Assembly (NCBI RefSeq): GCF_037975245.1
Contig: NC_092572.1
Location: 29,187,989-29,251,988, forward strand
Length of the DNA: 64,000 nt
Source: Apostichopus japonicus
Lineage: Eukaryota > Echinodermata > Holothuroidea > Aspidochirotida > Stichopodidae
Direction: 5' to 3'
Of the stretch, positions 39,701-43,971 are shown piece after piece (positions within the stretch are counted from its first letter, which is position 1; every line of letters starts with the position of its first letter). The position numbers and the translations under genes are program-made. The notes beneath the pieces are model-generated. The model searched no databases and was not told where the DNA came from. It saw nothing but the letters and a program-made list of their open reading frames with translations.

Positions 39701-42700
39701 TCTGTCCCTGCCATAAAGGTTCAGGCCTCTATCACAATCAGTGGGGAGAAATTATGATTATTGGTTACGATGCCAAAGGGCTCAGTAACATTTGTAATTG
39801 TGCTGGTGTGGGTGCGGATGTGACGATTAGATGTGTATCTGTGTGTGTTTGTTTGTATGCGTGCATTGTACTGTTTCCTATAACTGTCCTACACCTAACT
39901 CTTCTACATAATAGCATTTGTTCTGTATTGATTTAATATATTTTTTGGTTTGCTAAACTTTCTTAACAATCTTGCTGGAAAATTCCTTCCTCTTCAGTCA
40001 CATCCTAGAATTTTTTGATGACGAGGATATGTGATGATATTTTGTGATTCATCTGTAGACAGCAGAGTGAATGATGTCATTATGATAATTGAGCTGTATA
40101 TGTTTTTGTTTTGCCTTATGGTACTTAAATAATTTATACAAAGCACTGCCTTTTGGGAAAATTATGAATACAGGGAACACATCACAAAGGTACCACATTT
40201 CCAGTATAAATCAACAAGATTAGATAATGCAAAATATAAGGTTTTTGCAGAAAATCTGCAATGAATAAATGAGGTTAGCCAGACGAAATAGATTACATTC
40301 TATCAACCATATCTCAAGTGAGGGACATAACTTTGAGATGAGATATTTCACCAACATTTTAGAATATGTTTCTAGATAGATAAAGTGTCACGTTGTCAGA
40401 TCGCTGAATATCCTCATAATTGTGTGATGAATTCATGGGATTTGATTTGTTACAGTAGCTCAATTGGTAGAATAAAATGCCCAAATACCATTAGAATGCA
40501 TGATGATATGTGTGTCTATTACACAGCGTGATCGTGAACATTTAATGATGAAGCATGTTTACACACGTTTATTCGTTTAATTTGGCTCATCACGTTGCCA
40601 TTTTTGGTAGATGGCTTCTTCAGTTAGGAAGGTGCCCTGTGGTGGGGAAGAAAGGTCAGAGTTCAAGTTTGATTTAATCTAGGAGAAAATTTTTGCTATG
40701 ACTACAAAGAAATAATTTCAATAGACTTTCAATGTTCACAAGTTAGTACTTTCAGAATATACATAGTTTAAATTACAATGATGACTCAGGTAGAAATTCA
40801 AGTTGTGAAAGAAAAAATGATGTTTTGTCACCATTGTGGGGTCTCTGAATGAGTATTTCTCAGTAAGTCCATTGTTCCAATAGATAAAGAAAAAAAAATC
40901 AAATAACCACCTACTCATAAGGGTTTGTATTAAATGTTAACAGTTAGTGGTACAAAATAATGTTCACACTGTGTATGGGAATAACTATGTCTCAAAATAT
41001 TTAACATTTCACCGAAACTCAAGAGCTTTGATTCACACAAAAGCCTGCCTGTCTTTGTAAGCTATACTTCAGTTGCGGATCATTCCACTCTGGCAGTTGA
41101 AAGAAAATCAGTGGAAGCATCATCAAAGGTGATAATGATTTCATTATTAATAACAAAATGTGTAATTAATGAAATTCTGTTTGTCATTCTATTAAGAAGT
41201 TGTGCCCAGGATCAGCTGATTTATGTGTAAGGAATCTACATAGTAATACAAAATTCCTTTACATTACATAATGACTACATACTCAGTGACGTATTATACA
41301 AAAATTAATGTTCCATCAACCAGCTTAACATTTGACCTAGATATGAATCTTATGAGCTTTCTGGTTCTCAACTATCTCCTTTTCCATTTCTTTCTCACAG
41401 AATCCTTCTTTGCTATCTTATCAAGCAATTAGAGAAGAAGCCGAAGGGAACCCAGTAGGGGCTGAAGCAATGACTAAAGATAGCGAAGTAGTAACAAATG
41501 CAACTTTGCAGGTAAGTATTAGTGAGTGAGAACTTCCAAGTATGATTCATGATTTTGGACCAATATCTCTCTAAATCTGTGATTTCTGACTGATACAAAC
41601 TGGTCGTTAAATTGAAAGAAACGTGACTGATAACTTGCTTTTCTTTCACTTTGGGACTTGATGCAGACATTTAGACATTACTGAAGTAATATTTGCTAAA
41701 TTAAGGTTGCGTAATGTTTAGAACATATATAAACATCCCCACAATATCAGAAAGTATTCAAAAAGTATTACCCTATGTGCTCCCTAGAAGCATTTCATGC
41801 ATTTTAATGAGTGGGCAAGGCATATTGTAAAAATATTGATTGGGCCACATACATGAATGTTAGCTTTCATATTTGGCATGTTTGTATTGTTAATAAGTGT
41901 TTATATGTTTTGTTATTAAATTGTTAAAATAAATAGCTGAATTATGCAAATGGTAGACGGGATTTGATTTTACTATTTATCCCAATACTTGGAATATTGT
42001 GACGCTTACTGGCAAAAAAATAATTTAAATTATTTTGCTTCTACTGCCACATTGGAAACTCTGTTAAAAGTTATAAGTAGGTAGTGCATATGATACTGTT
42101 TGAAAGAGCTACTAATATTTGTAGCCAAAAATCATTTCAGATATCAATTTTGAGGCATTTTACCTTACCCTAGCATCAGATCGATGAAACATTTTGGTTT
42201 CTGGTTATTTTCAGGACCTATCAAGAAAATTTTCCAAAGAATGGCGGGATGTGGGAAGAAATCTAAAGCTTGATGAGACAGAGCTAGAAAACATAGAAGC
42301 AGATAACATAAAATATGGACAAAAGGAAGTGGTTTACCAGATGCTGCGACTATGGAAACGGAAACATGGGATGGAAGCAACAAACAAAACACTGAGAGCC
42401 GCTCTAAATGCAGCTGATCATAAGGACCTGTCCGATTATCTTCTCAATAGGGAACAATGTGGAATGACTTCAGGTAAGTCAAATACAACAATACATGAAA
42501 TCAGTAAGAGAGATTATGTATTTCTTGTGTTATATTTACACAATAAAGTTGTGCGTTCCGTAGCCAAATAGAATATGAAATGCATATTGGCCTGTAGAAG
42601 GAACAATTAACTTTTACTTGTGAAAAATCTTCTTATTCTGCAAAGGAATTAACGTGAATGTAAAGGCTATTTTGCATAGAAGTATGAGATATTCGAATAT

Positions 42701-43210
42701 TCATTTGGTCTCACTATTAATACATTGGTGTGTCCATCTTTAAGGGGAGTCTCACAAGCTACTTCCTATAAATAGTAACTTTCTATAGGGATATCCCTTT
42801 ATTAGAAAGCAAAGCTATCAAGAATTTGCTGTAAATGTTGGTCAGCTTATAAAATTGCAAACCATTTTGTGGTAAGAAAGATTTGAAGAGTATGTATAAT
42901 GTTAATCATAGCATACTTTAATGATATGACAGTACAGTGAGTGAACTTATCATGTTCATTCAATTGAAGAATCAGTGTCTTTGTTCAAATCATTCAGCAA
43001 AAGATGAACTTAGTTGCTGCCTTATCACGCTACATTGAAAACTCAACAGACAATTTAAAGACATAAATTTTAAAGAGAAATCTCAAATTGTATACATTAG
43101 TCGTGAATTTGAAATACAAGCAAGAAAGAAATGGCAATATTTATAGTTGTAAATTCTTATCTAAATTTTACAATTTCTCTTGCATAGTTGCAGGCACTGC
43201 CATTGAGTGA
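4513..43210 (+). CDS. NLR-like receptor: propeller-DED-DED-NACHT-ZU5-UPA-Death (spliced gene)
   Basis: Coding parts, joined: 4513-4544, 17503-18295, 22948-23218, 23591-23890, 25306-27089, 27500-27702, 28843-28919, 29728-29807, 31253-31313, 32687-33010, 33510-33733, 34120-34260, 35316-35465, 41401-41511, 42215-42473, 43188-43210. They give 1610 codons plus TGA, and the phase agrees at all 15 coding junctions. Domain order by residue: propeller-like about 12-275, DED-like 276-365 and 366-465, NACHT from about 530 (Walker A 549-556, Walker B 621-630), helical tail to about 1200, ZU5 about 1205-1383, UPA-like 1384-1480, Death 1520-1600. By family knowledge this is a cytosolic STAND NTPase that oligomerises through NACHT and signals through death-fold domains. 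No LRR repeats are visible. The N-terminal join across a 13-kb intron and the last seven residues are the least certain parts. An alternative is two genes, propeller and NLR, but phase and spacing favour one. Confidence 0.8.
4545..6149. other. Start of the 13-kb intron 2; no gene
   Basis: Noncoding. The stretch 4785-4920 resembles the dispersed low-complexity family seen near 30, 37 and 53 kb (it shares the phrase GTAAACACAATAACTCA with about 30 kb). A run of 16 C lies at 5630-5645. Two overlapping frames on opposite strands around 5300-5568 look like chance. Confidence 0.5.
5042..5410 (+). repeat. Thrice-repeated TGTGACGTACRGGRC motif
   Basis: The words TGTGACGTACGGGAC (about 5043), TGTGACGTACAGGAC (about 5376) and TGTGACGTACGGGGC (about 5395) recur within 370 bases; the last two are 19 bases apart. 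The origin is unknown. Confidence 0.5.
6150..6425 (+). repeat. Dispersed repeat R1, uninterrupted copy with hairpin
   Basis: About 170 bases are closely matched at 11645-11797, and the remainder is weakly matched at 17229-17395. The conserved core contains a nested stem: CCCGTAA pairs with TTACGGG, and inside it CGGGC pairs with GCCCG. The other copy differs at stem positions but keeps pairing through G-U wobbles. No ORF; origin unknown. Confidence 0.65.
6381..6745 (+). repeat. Head-to-tail duplication, 182-bp unit with G tract
   Basis: Positions 6381-6562 repeat almost exactly at 6563-6745. Each copy starts with AAAATTTATTCT, a G run and CTTCAGCTTCTGTAC, and ends with CATCAATAAAC. They differ mainly in G-tract length and a few bases, so the duplication is recent. 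Copy one overlaps the end of R1. Confidence 0.85.
6759..6782. repeat. Perfect 10-bp palindrome, 4-base loop
   Basis: CATGTGACCC at 6759-6768 and GGGTCACATG at 6773-6782 are exact reverse complements with GAGG between them. It follows the 182-bp duplication. Confidence 0.8.
6783..7455. other. Intron sequence, no gene recognised
   Basis: Two opposite-strand open frames of 60-65 codons overlap around 6907-7141 and match no family I know. Probably noncoding or old repeat. Confidence 0.4.
7456..9612. mobile_element. Inverted repeat flanking the CR1/L2-like LINE
   Basis: GGCTTCATAATTGACGCAC at about 7456-7474 is matched in inverse by GTGCGTCAATTATGAGCCC at about 9595-9613. The phrase AATTGACGCACC also repeats directly at about 7482. 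The LINE lies between the arms, so it may have inserted into an older inverted-repeat element. No target duplication was established. Confidence 0.4.
7507..9125 (+). pseudogene. CR1/L2-like LINE, reverse transcriptase fragment (broken)
   Basis: The frame from 7507 through 7560-8270 encodes an RT: LPSCQSAYRKDFSTETALLK (fingers), LDLSAAAIDTVDHD (motif A, with an extra residue against the usual LDLSAAFDTVDHD), GVPQGSCAGPVLF (motif B) and YADDHA at 7971 (catalytic motif C). After a stop at 8268 the homology continues through frame breaks to about 8820, including the typical tail PKLWNALPFSIRNSSTVSSF. The 3' end is CAGCGC, then GCGCTTTA and (TAA)n at 9109-9125. The endonuclease is absent: 5'-truncated. 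Non-functional. Confidence 0.9.
9613..10113. other. Intron sequence, no gene
   Basis: G-rich stretch around 9690-9725, otherwise AT-rich and featureless. Confidence 0.4.
10114..11364. mobile_element. hAT-like nonautonomous element, inverted termini
   Basis: The left end GGGCGGCGATC (10114-10124), preceded by CAG, is matched in inverse by GATCGCCGCCC at 11354-11364. A CAGGGGCGG-type terminus is common in hAT-family transposons. An internal block recurs in direct orientation (about 10180-10260 and 11115-11195, sharing CCCAGATC, GGAAATGGCACTTC and a following GCTTG/GCCTTG). Several G or C runs of 10-18 bases occur. No transposase frame is visible. No 8-bp target duplication was confirmed. Confidence 0.4.
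11365..11644. other. Intron sequence, no gene
   Basis: No recognised feature between the hAT-like element and the split R1 copy. Confidence 0.4.
11645..11797 (+). repeat. Dispersed repeat R1, left half of an interrupted copy
   Basis: Close match to 6157-6300, including the hairpin core GCTCGACGAAAGCCCGTC. Homology stops at 11797, exactly where the CCCAGC terminus begins, and resumes at 17229 with CTTGTTTAGAGCG, corresponding to CGTGTTTAGAGCG at about 6311. Confidence 0.7.
11810..12480 (+). repeat. TTTACC array, left arm
   Basis: Dozens of degenerate 9-12 bp units of the form TTTTACCNCAR. A higher order period of about 172 bases is visible: the phrase ACCACGCTTTTTCCTTAG recurs near 12006, 12178 and 12349. 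The reading direction is mostly TTTTACC on the + strand. Confidence 0.85.
12481..12820. other. Sequence between left array and retrotransposon
   Basis: No confident gene. A minus-strand frame at 12858-12670 overlaps the 3' end of the retrotransposon but has no recognised motif. The exact 3' end of the retroelement is not resolved here. Confidence 0.3.
12820..15850 (-). pseudogene. APE/RT non-LTR retrotransposon, minus strand, rearranged
   Basis: Read 5' to 3' on the minus strand. A coiled-coil ORF1-like frame lies at 15748-15512, rich in K, E and Q heptads, then a frameshifted continuation to 15361. ORF2 starts at 15264 with an AP endonuclease: RIMQFNAN, ETRHKRRP, then after a frameshift ITGDLNAKH and TDRGSDHFPV. 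The RT follows at about 14160-12827: DSQAGFRRNRSTTDQL, FFDAEKAFDRMWHEGL, TPQGSTISPMLY and YADDIAIW. Several frameshifts and stops make it non-functional. The RT core is duplicated, and the second copy reads YANDIAIW, losing a catalytic Asp. Jockey/I-like by motif order; clade uncertain. Confidence 0.85.
12888..13453 (-). repeat. Internal duplication within the minus-strand retrotransposon
   Basis: The RT palm segment at 12888-13040 is nearly identical to 13303-13453. The segment at 13038-13285 is nearly identical to 14064-14303, which is normally upstream of the RT core. On the minus strand the order is upstream block, RT, palm, upstream block again, palm again. Many single-base differences separate the copies. 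Confidence 0.85.
15851..16359. other. Spacer between retrotransposon 5' end and right array
   Basis: Contains an inverted pair at 15811-15855 (CCCCTGTTCGACCTCGCAAG and AGGTCCTACGGGGG), probably part of the retrotransposon 5' UTR. No gene. Confidence 0.35.
16360..17222. repeat. TTTACC/GGTAAA array, right arm
   Basis: Degenerate tandem repeats with a period of about 65-70 bases, each made of palindromic words: TTTACCGCGGTAAA, ACCATGGT, GTACCGCAC. Both orientations of the TTTACC word are present. Copies are most alike from about 16560 to 17080. The unit is related to the left arm. Confidence 0.85.
17229..17395 (+). repeat. Dispersed repeat R1, right half of the interrupted copy
   Basis: CTTGTTTAGAGCG and later GGGTGCTTCAGCTTCCGT correspond to CGTGTTTAGAGCG and GGGCCTTCAGCTTCTGT of the copy at 6150-6425. 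More diverged than the left half. Confidence 0.55.
17503..18295 (+). CDS. Exon 3: beta-propeller-like N-terminal domain
   Basis: Acceptor AG at 17501-17502 after a T-rich tract; donor GTAAGT at 18296. The 264-codon frame is open throughout. The protein has repeated short strands of the kind seen in WD40 or NHL propellers, for example WELCDMTVDSTKVAVSG, RFVSFLDDSRIVTVCGDQLD, ALCMTVREGEIFIG and ITAYGDNLFICTNN, about four to five blades, each ending in a hydrophobic strand with a D/N turn. A propeller would serve for ligand or partner binding. No exact WD dipeptides are seen, so assignment to WD40 versus NHL is open. No signal peptide or membrane segment. It ends in phase 0, matching exon 4. Confidence 0.75.
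18590..18962. repeat. Foldback: ~120-bp inverted arms in intron 3
   Basis: The left arm at about 18597-18716 is the inverse of about 18838-18950 (shared words: CATCTCCTAAGAGCACACTT, GAAGTAGCAAAAC, ATTTTGTGGCAATAT). The arms are about 90 percent alike by eye. The spacer has its own inverted partner further out: 18760-18806 (GAGGTCTACACAG, TTTCAGAGGATTTT) is mirrored at 18960-19005. No ORF. Confidence 0.85.
21222..21680 (+). repeat. Four tandem ~128-bp units in intron 3
   Basis: Units begin near 21220, 21347, 21476 and 21602 with GATGGTTAAGCTACATTTCC-like words followed by GTGTGGTT.TTAGGCTAACATG and GTGGTCGAAG. Units 1 and 3, and 2 and 4, resemble each other most, so a two-unit block was probably duplicated. 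A T run lies at about 21450-21462. Confidence 0.75.
22260..22640 (+). repeat. Dispersed repeat family copy with DR1 site
   Basis: Phrases such as GGACATAACTCCCATTGAG and repeated GGTCA/TGACC words match the style of the dispersed family near 30 and 48 kb. It contains a perfect direct repeat TGACCTTTGACCT at 22473-22485. Confidence 0.4.
22948..23218 (+). CDS. Exon 4: first death-effector-like domain
   Basis: Acceptor TTCCATAG before 22948, donor GAG|GTAGGC at 23219; phase 0 in, phase 1 out. The 90 residues fit the six-helix DED pattern: LTFSHLKEELSSKLTQTD, LGRYFSLPPDQLKTI, FLLALEERGYIHPTNMNRLT, DAFTELKINRTYLLAETYM. DEDs mediate homotypic contacts with caspase-8/FADD-type partners. Assignment is by helix pattern and the LEERGYIHPTNMNRL segment typical of DEDs, not by search. 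Confidence 0.75.
23219..23590 (+). other. Intron 4
   Basis: 372 bases with a C-rich pyrimidine stretch at 23300-23360 and a short (TA)n near 23442. It ends in ACATTTCAG. Confidence 0.7.
23591..23890 (+). CDS. Exon 5: second death-effector-like domain
   Basis: Acceptor CATTTCAG before 23591, donor at 23891 (GAAG|GTATTG); phase 1 in and out. It encodes FLAGLSAHLTFSITVKLCDN, then F.VTDKNKKTVISSQNPG, LSFLLTIDKMGIINPTDVSK and LEEYRLFQAVAKIHEYQ. The IDKMGIINPTDVSKLETPLEEY segment is parallel to ALEERGYIHPTNMNRLTDAF of exon 4, supporting a tandem DED pair. It joins in frame to the NACHT exon. Confidence 0.75.
24412..24778 (+). mobile_element. Penelope-like element 3' end, 5'-inverted copy
   Basis: 24473-24530 encodes the end of the Penelope protein (HCRHGKRKHTHLKPR, stop TAG), almost identical to 1830-1873. 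It is followed by the same 3' UTR as at 1876-2035, up to GGCCACCATTATATG and a (TA)n run. The left flank 24445-24472 is an exact reverse complement of 24596-24623 (28 bases), so part of the 3' UTR is present in inverted orientation at the 5' end. Such 5' inversions arise in target-primed reverse transcription. (TA)n tracts lie on both sides. Confidence 0.9.
24533..24595 (+). ncRNA. Hammerhead ribozyme, type I, intronic
   Basis: The core CTGATGA (24542-24548) and GAAA (24571-24574) flank an imperfect stem II closed around GGTGC..GCGAGC..ACC. A very short stem III, ACT-CCG-AGT (24574-24582), is followed by A at 24583; the predicted cut is between 24583 and 24584. Stem I starts GCAG (24584) against TTGC before the core. 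All catalytic core bases are intact. Hammerheads with short stem III are known in Penelope-like elements. It is in sense orientation to the NLR-like gene, and the flanking 28-bp inverted repeat could extend stem I. Confidence 0.8.
24680..24800. repeat. (TA)n and (TATC)-like microsatellite, then (AAAT)n
   Basis: About 100 bases of TA/TATC units from 24680 to 24778, then AAATAAATAAATAAAT to 24800. Another (AT)n run lies at 24413-24448. Confidence 0.95.
25306..27089 (+). CDS. Exon 6: NACHT NTPase domain
   Basis: One 1784-base exon, phase 1 in, phase 0 out (CAG|GTAAAT at 27090). Motifs in order: MTPVPW and LHYRDIF before the domain; Walker A GQPGSGKT (25554-25577); Walker B VYLILDGLEE (25770-25799) with the acidic pair typical of NACHT; sensor ITAR; CNVPLLFVLLVH in the helical subdomain; and, after a Ser/Glu-rich insert of about 90 residues (about 26400-26640), FLHKLIQEWFAAKYLARLFW and the winged-helix/HD2-like tail with DLHYVLRFTCH. 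This is a STAND ATPase that switches state on nucleotide exchange and oligomerises. The acidic, low-complexity insert is unusual within the HD2 region. Confidence 0.93.
27090..27499 (+). other. Intron 6
   Basis: 410 bases, no recognised content; ends ATTCTCCAG. Confidence 0.7.
27500..27702 (+). CDS. Exon 7: helical tail after NACHT
   Basis: Phase 0 in, phase 2 out (donor CG|GTGAGG). It encodes 67 residues, IPIKCLKLSDVVEKITEKAL and on to EDLIKFIINNEKVEVA, predicted mainly helical. It continues the NACHT-associated helical region; no LRR consensus is visible. Confidence 0.7.
27703..28842 (+). other. Intron 7
   Basis: Carries dispersed-family sequence at about 28320-28400 and the small inverted-repeat element at 28532-28767. 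No gene otherwise. Confidence 0.6.
28532..28767. mobile_element. Small inverted-repeat element (MITE-like)
   Basis: AATTGGGTCATTCC at 28532-28545 and its exact reverse complement at 28754-28767 bound a 236-bp segment with no transposase. It ends 75 bases before exon 8. No clear target duplication was identified. Confidence 0.65.
28843..28919 (+). CDS. Exon 8: linker
   Basis: Acceptor TTTTTTCTCAG, donor TCAG|GTAACA; phase 2 in, phase 1 out. It encodes ILLPSPPVAVKDGKDLNNLQ plus a few residues, proline-containing linker. Short, supported by splice signals and phase. Confidence 0.65.
28920..29727 (+). other. Intron 8
   Basis: A short (GT)n run lies at 29255-29280; otherwise no recognised content. 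Confidence 0.6.
29728..29807 (+). CDS. Exon 9: helical linker
   Basis: Acceptor CATTTCAG, donor AAA|GTAACC; phase 1 in, phase 0 out. It encodes IPLLNQHKLLFEFSPILDAF and VKAK. No known domain. Confidence 0.6.
29808..31252 (+). other. Intron 9 with dispersed-family repeats
   Basis: The stretch 29985-30520 is built of the dispersed family (GTAAACACAATAACTCACCA; repeated TTGGTATGTGGRTGCCC-like phrases). It contains a perfect AGGTCAAAGGTCA at 30219-30231. No gene. Confidence 0.6.
31253..31313 (+). CDS. Exon 10: Ser/Lys-rich linker
   Basis: Acceptor CTTCATTTAG, donor TCTG|GTGAGT; phase 0 in, phase 1 out. It encodes MEFRLPGRMSSKSSSLKPTS, a flexible basic/serine linker just before ZU5. Confidence 0.6.
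31314..32686 (+). other. Intron 10
   Basis: 1373 AT-rich bases with no gene or clear repeat. Confidence 0.6.
32687..33010 (+). CDS. Exon 11: ZU5 domain, first part
   Basis: Acceptor TATATTGCAG, donor GAAG|GTAAAT; phase 1 in and out. It has the canonical ZU5 opening: NKDGGVLELLDTSVSLEIPP, then GALEKDQLIQMRIIPYN, then SVVVELLPSNLKLLKPAKLT and LPHCLVLKKGCEWKANIY. The G-G-x-L and I-P-P-G-A signatures match ZU5 of ankyrin, UNC5 and PIDD. By family knowledge ZU5 packs against UPA and Death to hold the protein inactive. Confidence 0.9.
33011..33509 (+). other. Intron 11, holding an antisense LINE tail
   Basis: Most of the intron's first half is the LINE remnant described next; the rest is featureless. 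Confidence 0.7.
33035..33260 (-). pseudogene. CR1/L2-like LINE 3' end, antisense
   Basis: On the minus strand 33235-33090 encodes TFVIAAPTL-stop-NKYPFNI and SFKCFKTQLKTFMFHRYF. That matches the conserved LINE RT tail (AAPTLWNxLP..I..., then FKxxLKT), with the tryptophan codon now TGA. The distal part (GCGCCTTTGAACAAG) fits a LINE 3' UTR. It starts within about 80 bases of the ZU5 exon donor. Confidence 0.65.
33510..33733 (+). CDS. Exon 12: ZU5 domain, second part
   Basis: Acceptor CTCTTCAG, donor GAG|GTGAGG; phase 1 in, phase 0 out. It encodes DTPYLLNQGNCIIELRTFSW, then EGKRIVLYAAKHLPSHKAIV and HIDVGYYLDVVGG. The TFSW (33587-33598) sits where self-cleaving ZU5/FIIND proteins have HFS; here the His is Thr. 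Strand pattern suits the end of ZU5 and the lead into UPA. Confidence 0.85.
33734..34119 (+). other. Intron 12
   Basis: 386 bases, nothing recognised; ends in a long pyrimidine tract before GAAG. Confidence 0.65.
34120..34260 (+). CDS. Exon 13: UPA-like domain, first part
   Basis: Phase 0 both ends; donor AAA|GTATGT. It encodes NVSMNKVSVLQKKSALLLKE, RLPLKFYFVKTEPPYWN and a short acidic end. Its position between ZU5 and Death and its beta-rich pattern support UPA. Confidence 0.7.
34261..35315 (+). other. Intron 13
   Basis: No gene or strong repeat recognised; ends CTTACCCCAG. Confidence 0.6.
35316..35465 (+). CDS. Exon 14: UPA-like domain, second part
   Basis: Acceptor CTTACCCCAG, donor GAG|GTTTGT; phase 0 both ends. 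It encodes 50 residues beginning DIPFIRAATLTGHFHTFVFN and ending SDLTDLTFGLE, mostly beta. It completes the UPA-like module. Confidence 0.7.
37070..37445 (+). repeat. Dispersed repeat family, well-preserved copy
   Basis: Shares long runs with 53580-53780: ACAAGTTGAATCAAYGTCAA, ATGATGTGTAGATG, GTCAATATCTCT.CAACCGT, ATACTTGGTAT. No ORF. Confidence 0.75.
38045..38240 (+). repeat. Dispersed repeat family, second copy in intron 14
   Basis: CACAAGTTGAATCAATGTGC, AGATGCTCCGTGGTGAGTA, TGCCCTATTGTT and CTCATGAATAATGATGAGT align with 37195-37300. Confidence 0.7.
39130..39425 (-). pseudogene. CR1/L2-like LINE 3' end, antisense
   Basis: Minus-strand 39423-39202 encodes SFGQRSFSNAASTLWNSLPL, then NIFKNRLKTHLFLTAFPEH and a stop: the last segment of a LINE RT protein. 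The 3' tail (ACTGAGCATTGG, then GCTATATAAAT and TTATTATTATTATCATTATT) follows to about 39130. Only the extreme 3' end was inserted. Confidence 0.85.
41401..41511 (+). CDS. Exon 15: acidic linker before Death domain
   Basis: Acceptor TTTCTCACAG, donor CAG|GTAAGT; phase 0 both ends. It encodes SYQAIREEAEGNPVGAEAMT and KDSEVVTNATLQ, acidic and probably flexible. Because it ends in phase 0 it can splice to exon 16, or in frame directly to 43188. Confidence 0.65.
41512..42214 (+). other. Intron 15
   Basis: No recognised content; ends GGTTATTTTCAG. Confidence 0.65.
42215..42473 (+). CDS. Exon 16: Death domain
   Basis: Acceptor TTATTTTCAG, donor TCAG|GTAAGT; phase 0 in, phase 1 out. It encodes a clear Death domain: LSRKFSKEWRDVGRNLKLDE, ELENIEADNIKYGQKEVVYQ, MLRLWKRKHG.EATNKTLRA and ALNAADHKDLSDYLLN. 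The helix-1 EW, the helix-4 QMLRLW core and the A/L pattern of helix 5 are typical. It would recruit Death-domain adaptors. If the donor is not used, the frame runs on to a stop at 42569-42571, near an AATAAA at 42541, giving an alternative short 3' end. Confidence 0.93.
42474..43187 (+). other. Intron 16
   Basis: 714 AT-rich bases; the first 98 are open in frame with exon 16. No other content. Confidence 0.6.
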
Positions 43211-43269
43211 TGGGCAGAGCCAAACAATTTTAAAATTCAGTGACTTTGTAGAAGTACTTTTAAAGCCTG
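43188..43269 (+). CDS. Exon 17: short C-terminus or alternative exon
   Basis: Acceptor CTCTTGCATAG, donor CCTG|GTAAGA. Entered from exon 16 (phase 1) it adds VAGTAIE and stops at TGA 43208-43210. Entered in phase 0, as from exon 15, all 27 codons are open: LQALPLSDGQSQTILKFSDF then VEVLLKPG. The exon may therefore belong to an alternative transcript that skips the first Death domain. Confidence 0.5.
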
Positions 43270-43451
43270 GTAAGAGAGATCATTTAATATATTATACATT
43301 ATTTGTCCATCATGCAGACTCTTTCACTCTCATATGATCTCAGCAATTATAATATGTATTGTACTCAAAACATTCAAAATATCCTGATTCTTTTTAGTAT
43401 TAATTTTGTCAATAAACTGCATAATGGACTACAATATTGTATTGTGTACAG

Positions 43452-43971
43452 CTATTTGCCGAATGTCGGAAAACAGGCTTCTCTCAAAGGTTTACAGGTA
43501 TCCTTACAATTATCCTTACAATTGTTATTGAATATTAAATAATTAGGTTACTATTATAAACAGTTATCCATACTGCAGTTTCCTTAATAAATAACACTCA
43601 TATGATTCTTTCTGTTGTGTGGAAGTATTCAAACTTTTATTACCACTTTCCAATGACCCGGCAATCCTTTTACATTTCTTTATGATCTAATTTATAAACA
43701 TTTCTTTGAAACTTGTACCTACTCCATTGGTCATTCTATAAGTAAATACAGAAAATAACCCCACACATTCATATTCGTGCTTCTGCCATATCTTGCATCT
43801 CACAGATGACTGGAGGATATATCCGATATCCAGCCAGACTATTCTGGTTTTCGGAAGGAAGTGATTCTACAAATGCTTTCTACATGAAGCAAGAATATAG
43901 CAATTTGTCAACTTGTGGAATTCTCCACAAAAATCAAGAAGTCTGTTAGAACTTGTGTTGGGAAATGTTAG
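43452..43971 (+). pseudogene. Decayed second Death-domain exons
   Basis: 43452-43497 (after AG, before GTATCC) joins in phase to exon 17 and reads ICRMSENRLLSKVY. 43806-43971 (acceptor CATCTCACAG) joins in phase and reads stop, LEDISDIQPDYSGFRKEVI, LQMLST, stop, SKNIAICQLVEFSTKIKK and SVRTCVGKC. EDISDI..DYSG....VI.QML matches Death-domain helices 2-4. The TGA at 43885-43887 stands where the family has Trp (TGG), as in QMLRLW of exon 16. A second TGA is at 43807. As read, it cannot encode a full domain. Confidence 0.55.
43586..43591 (+). terminator. Candidate polyadenylation signal AATAAA
   Basis: First AATAAA after the predicted stop at 43210. It lies between the two downstream exon-like pieces, so use of it would exclude the decayed Death-domain exon. 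Plain hexamer match only. Confidence 0.25.

Larger units (their letters stand above)
35466..41400 (+). other. Intron 14, 5.9 kb, repeat-bearing
   Basis: Contains dispersed-family copies (37070-37445, 38045-38240, 39740-39870) and an antisense LINE tail at 39130-39425. The remaining parts (35470-37060, 38250-39120, 39880-41390) show no gene. Confidence 0.6.
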
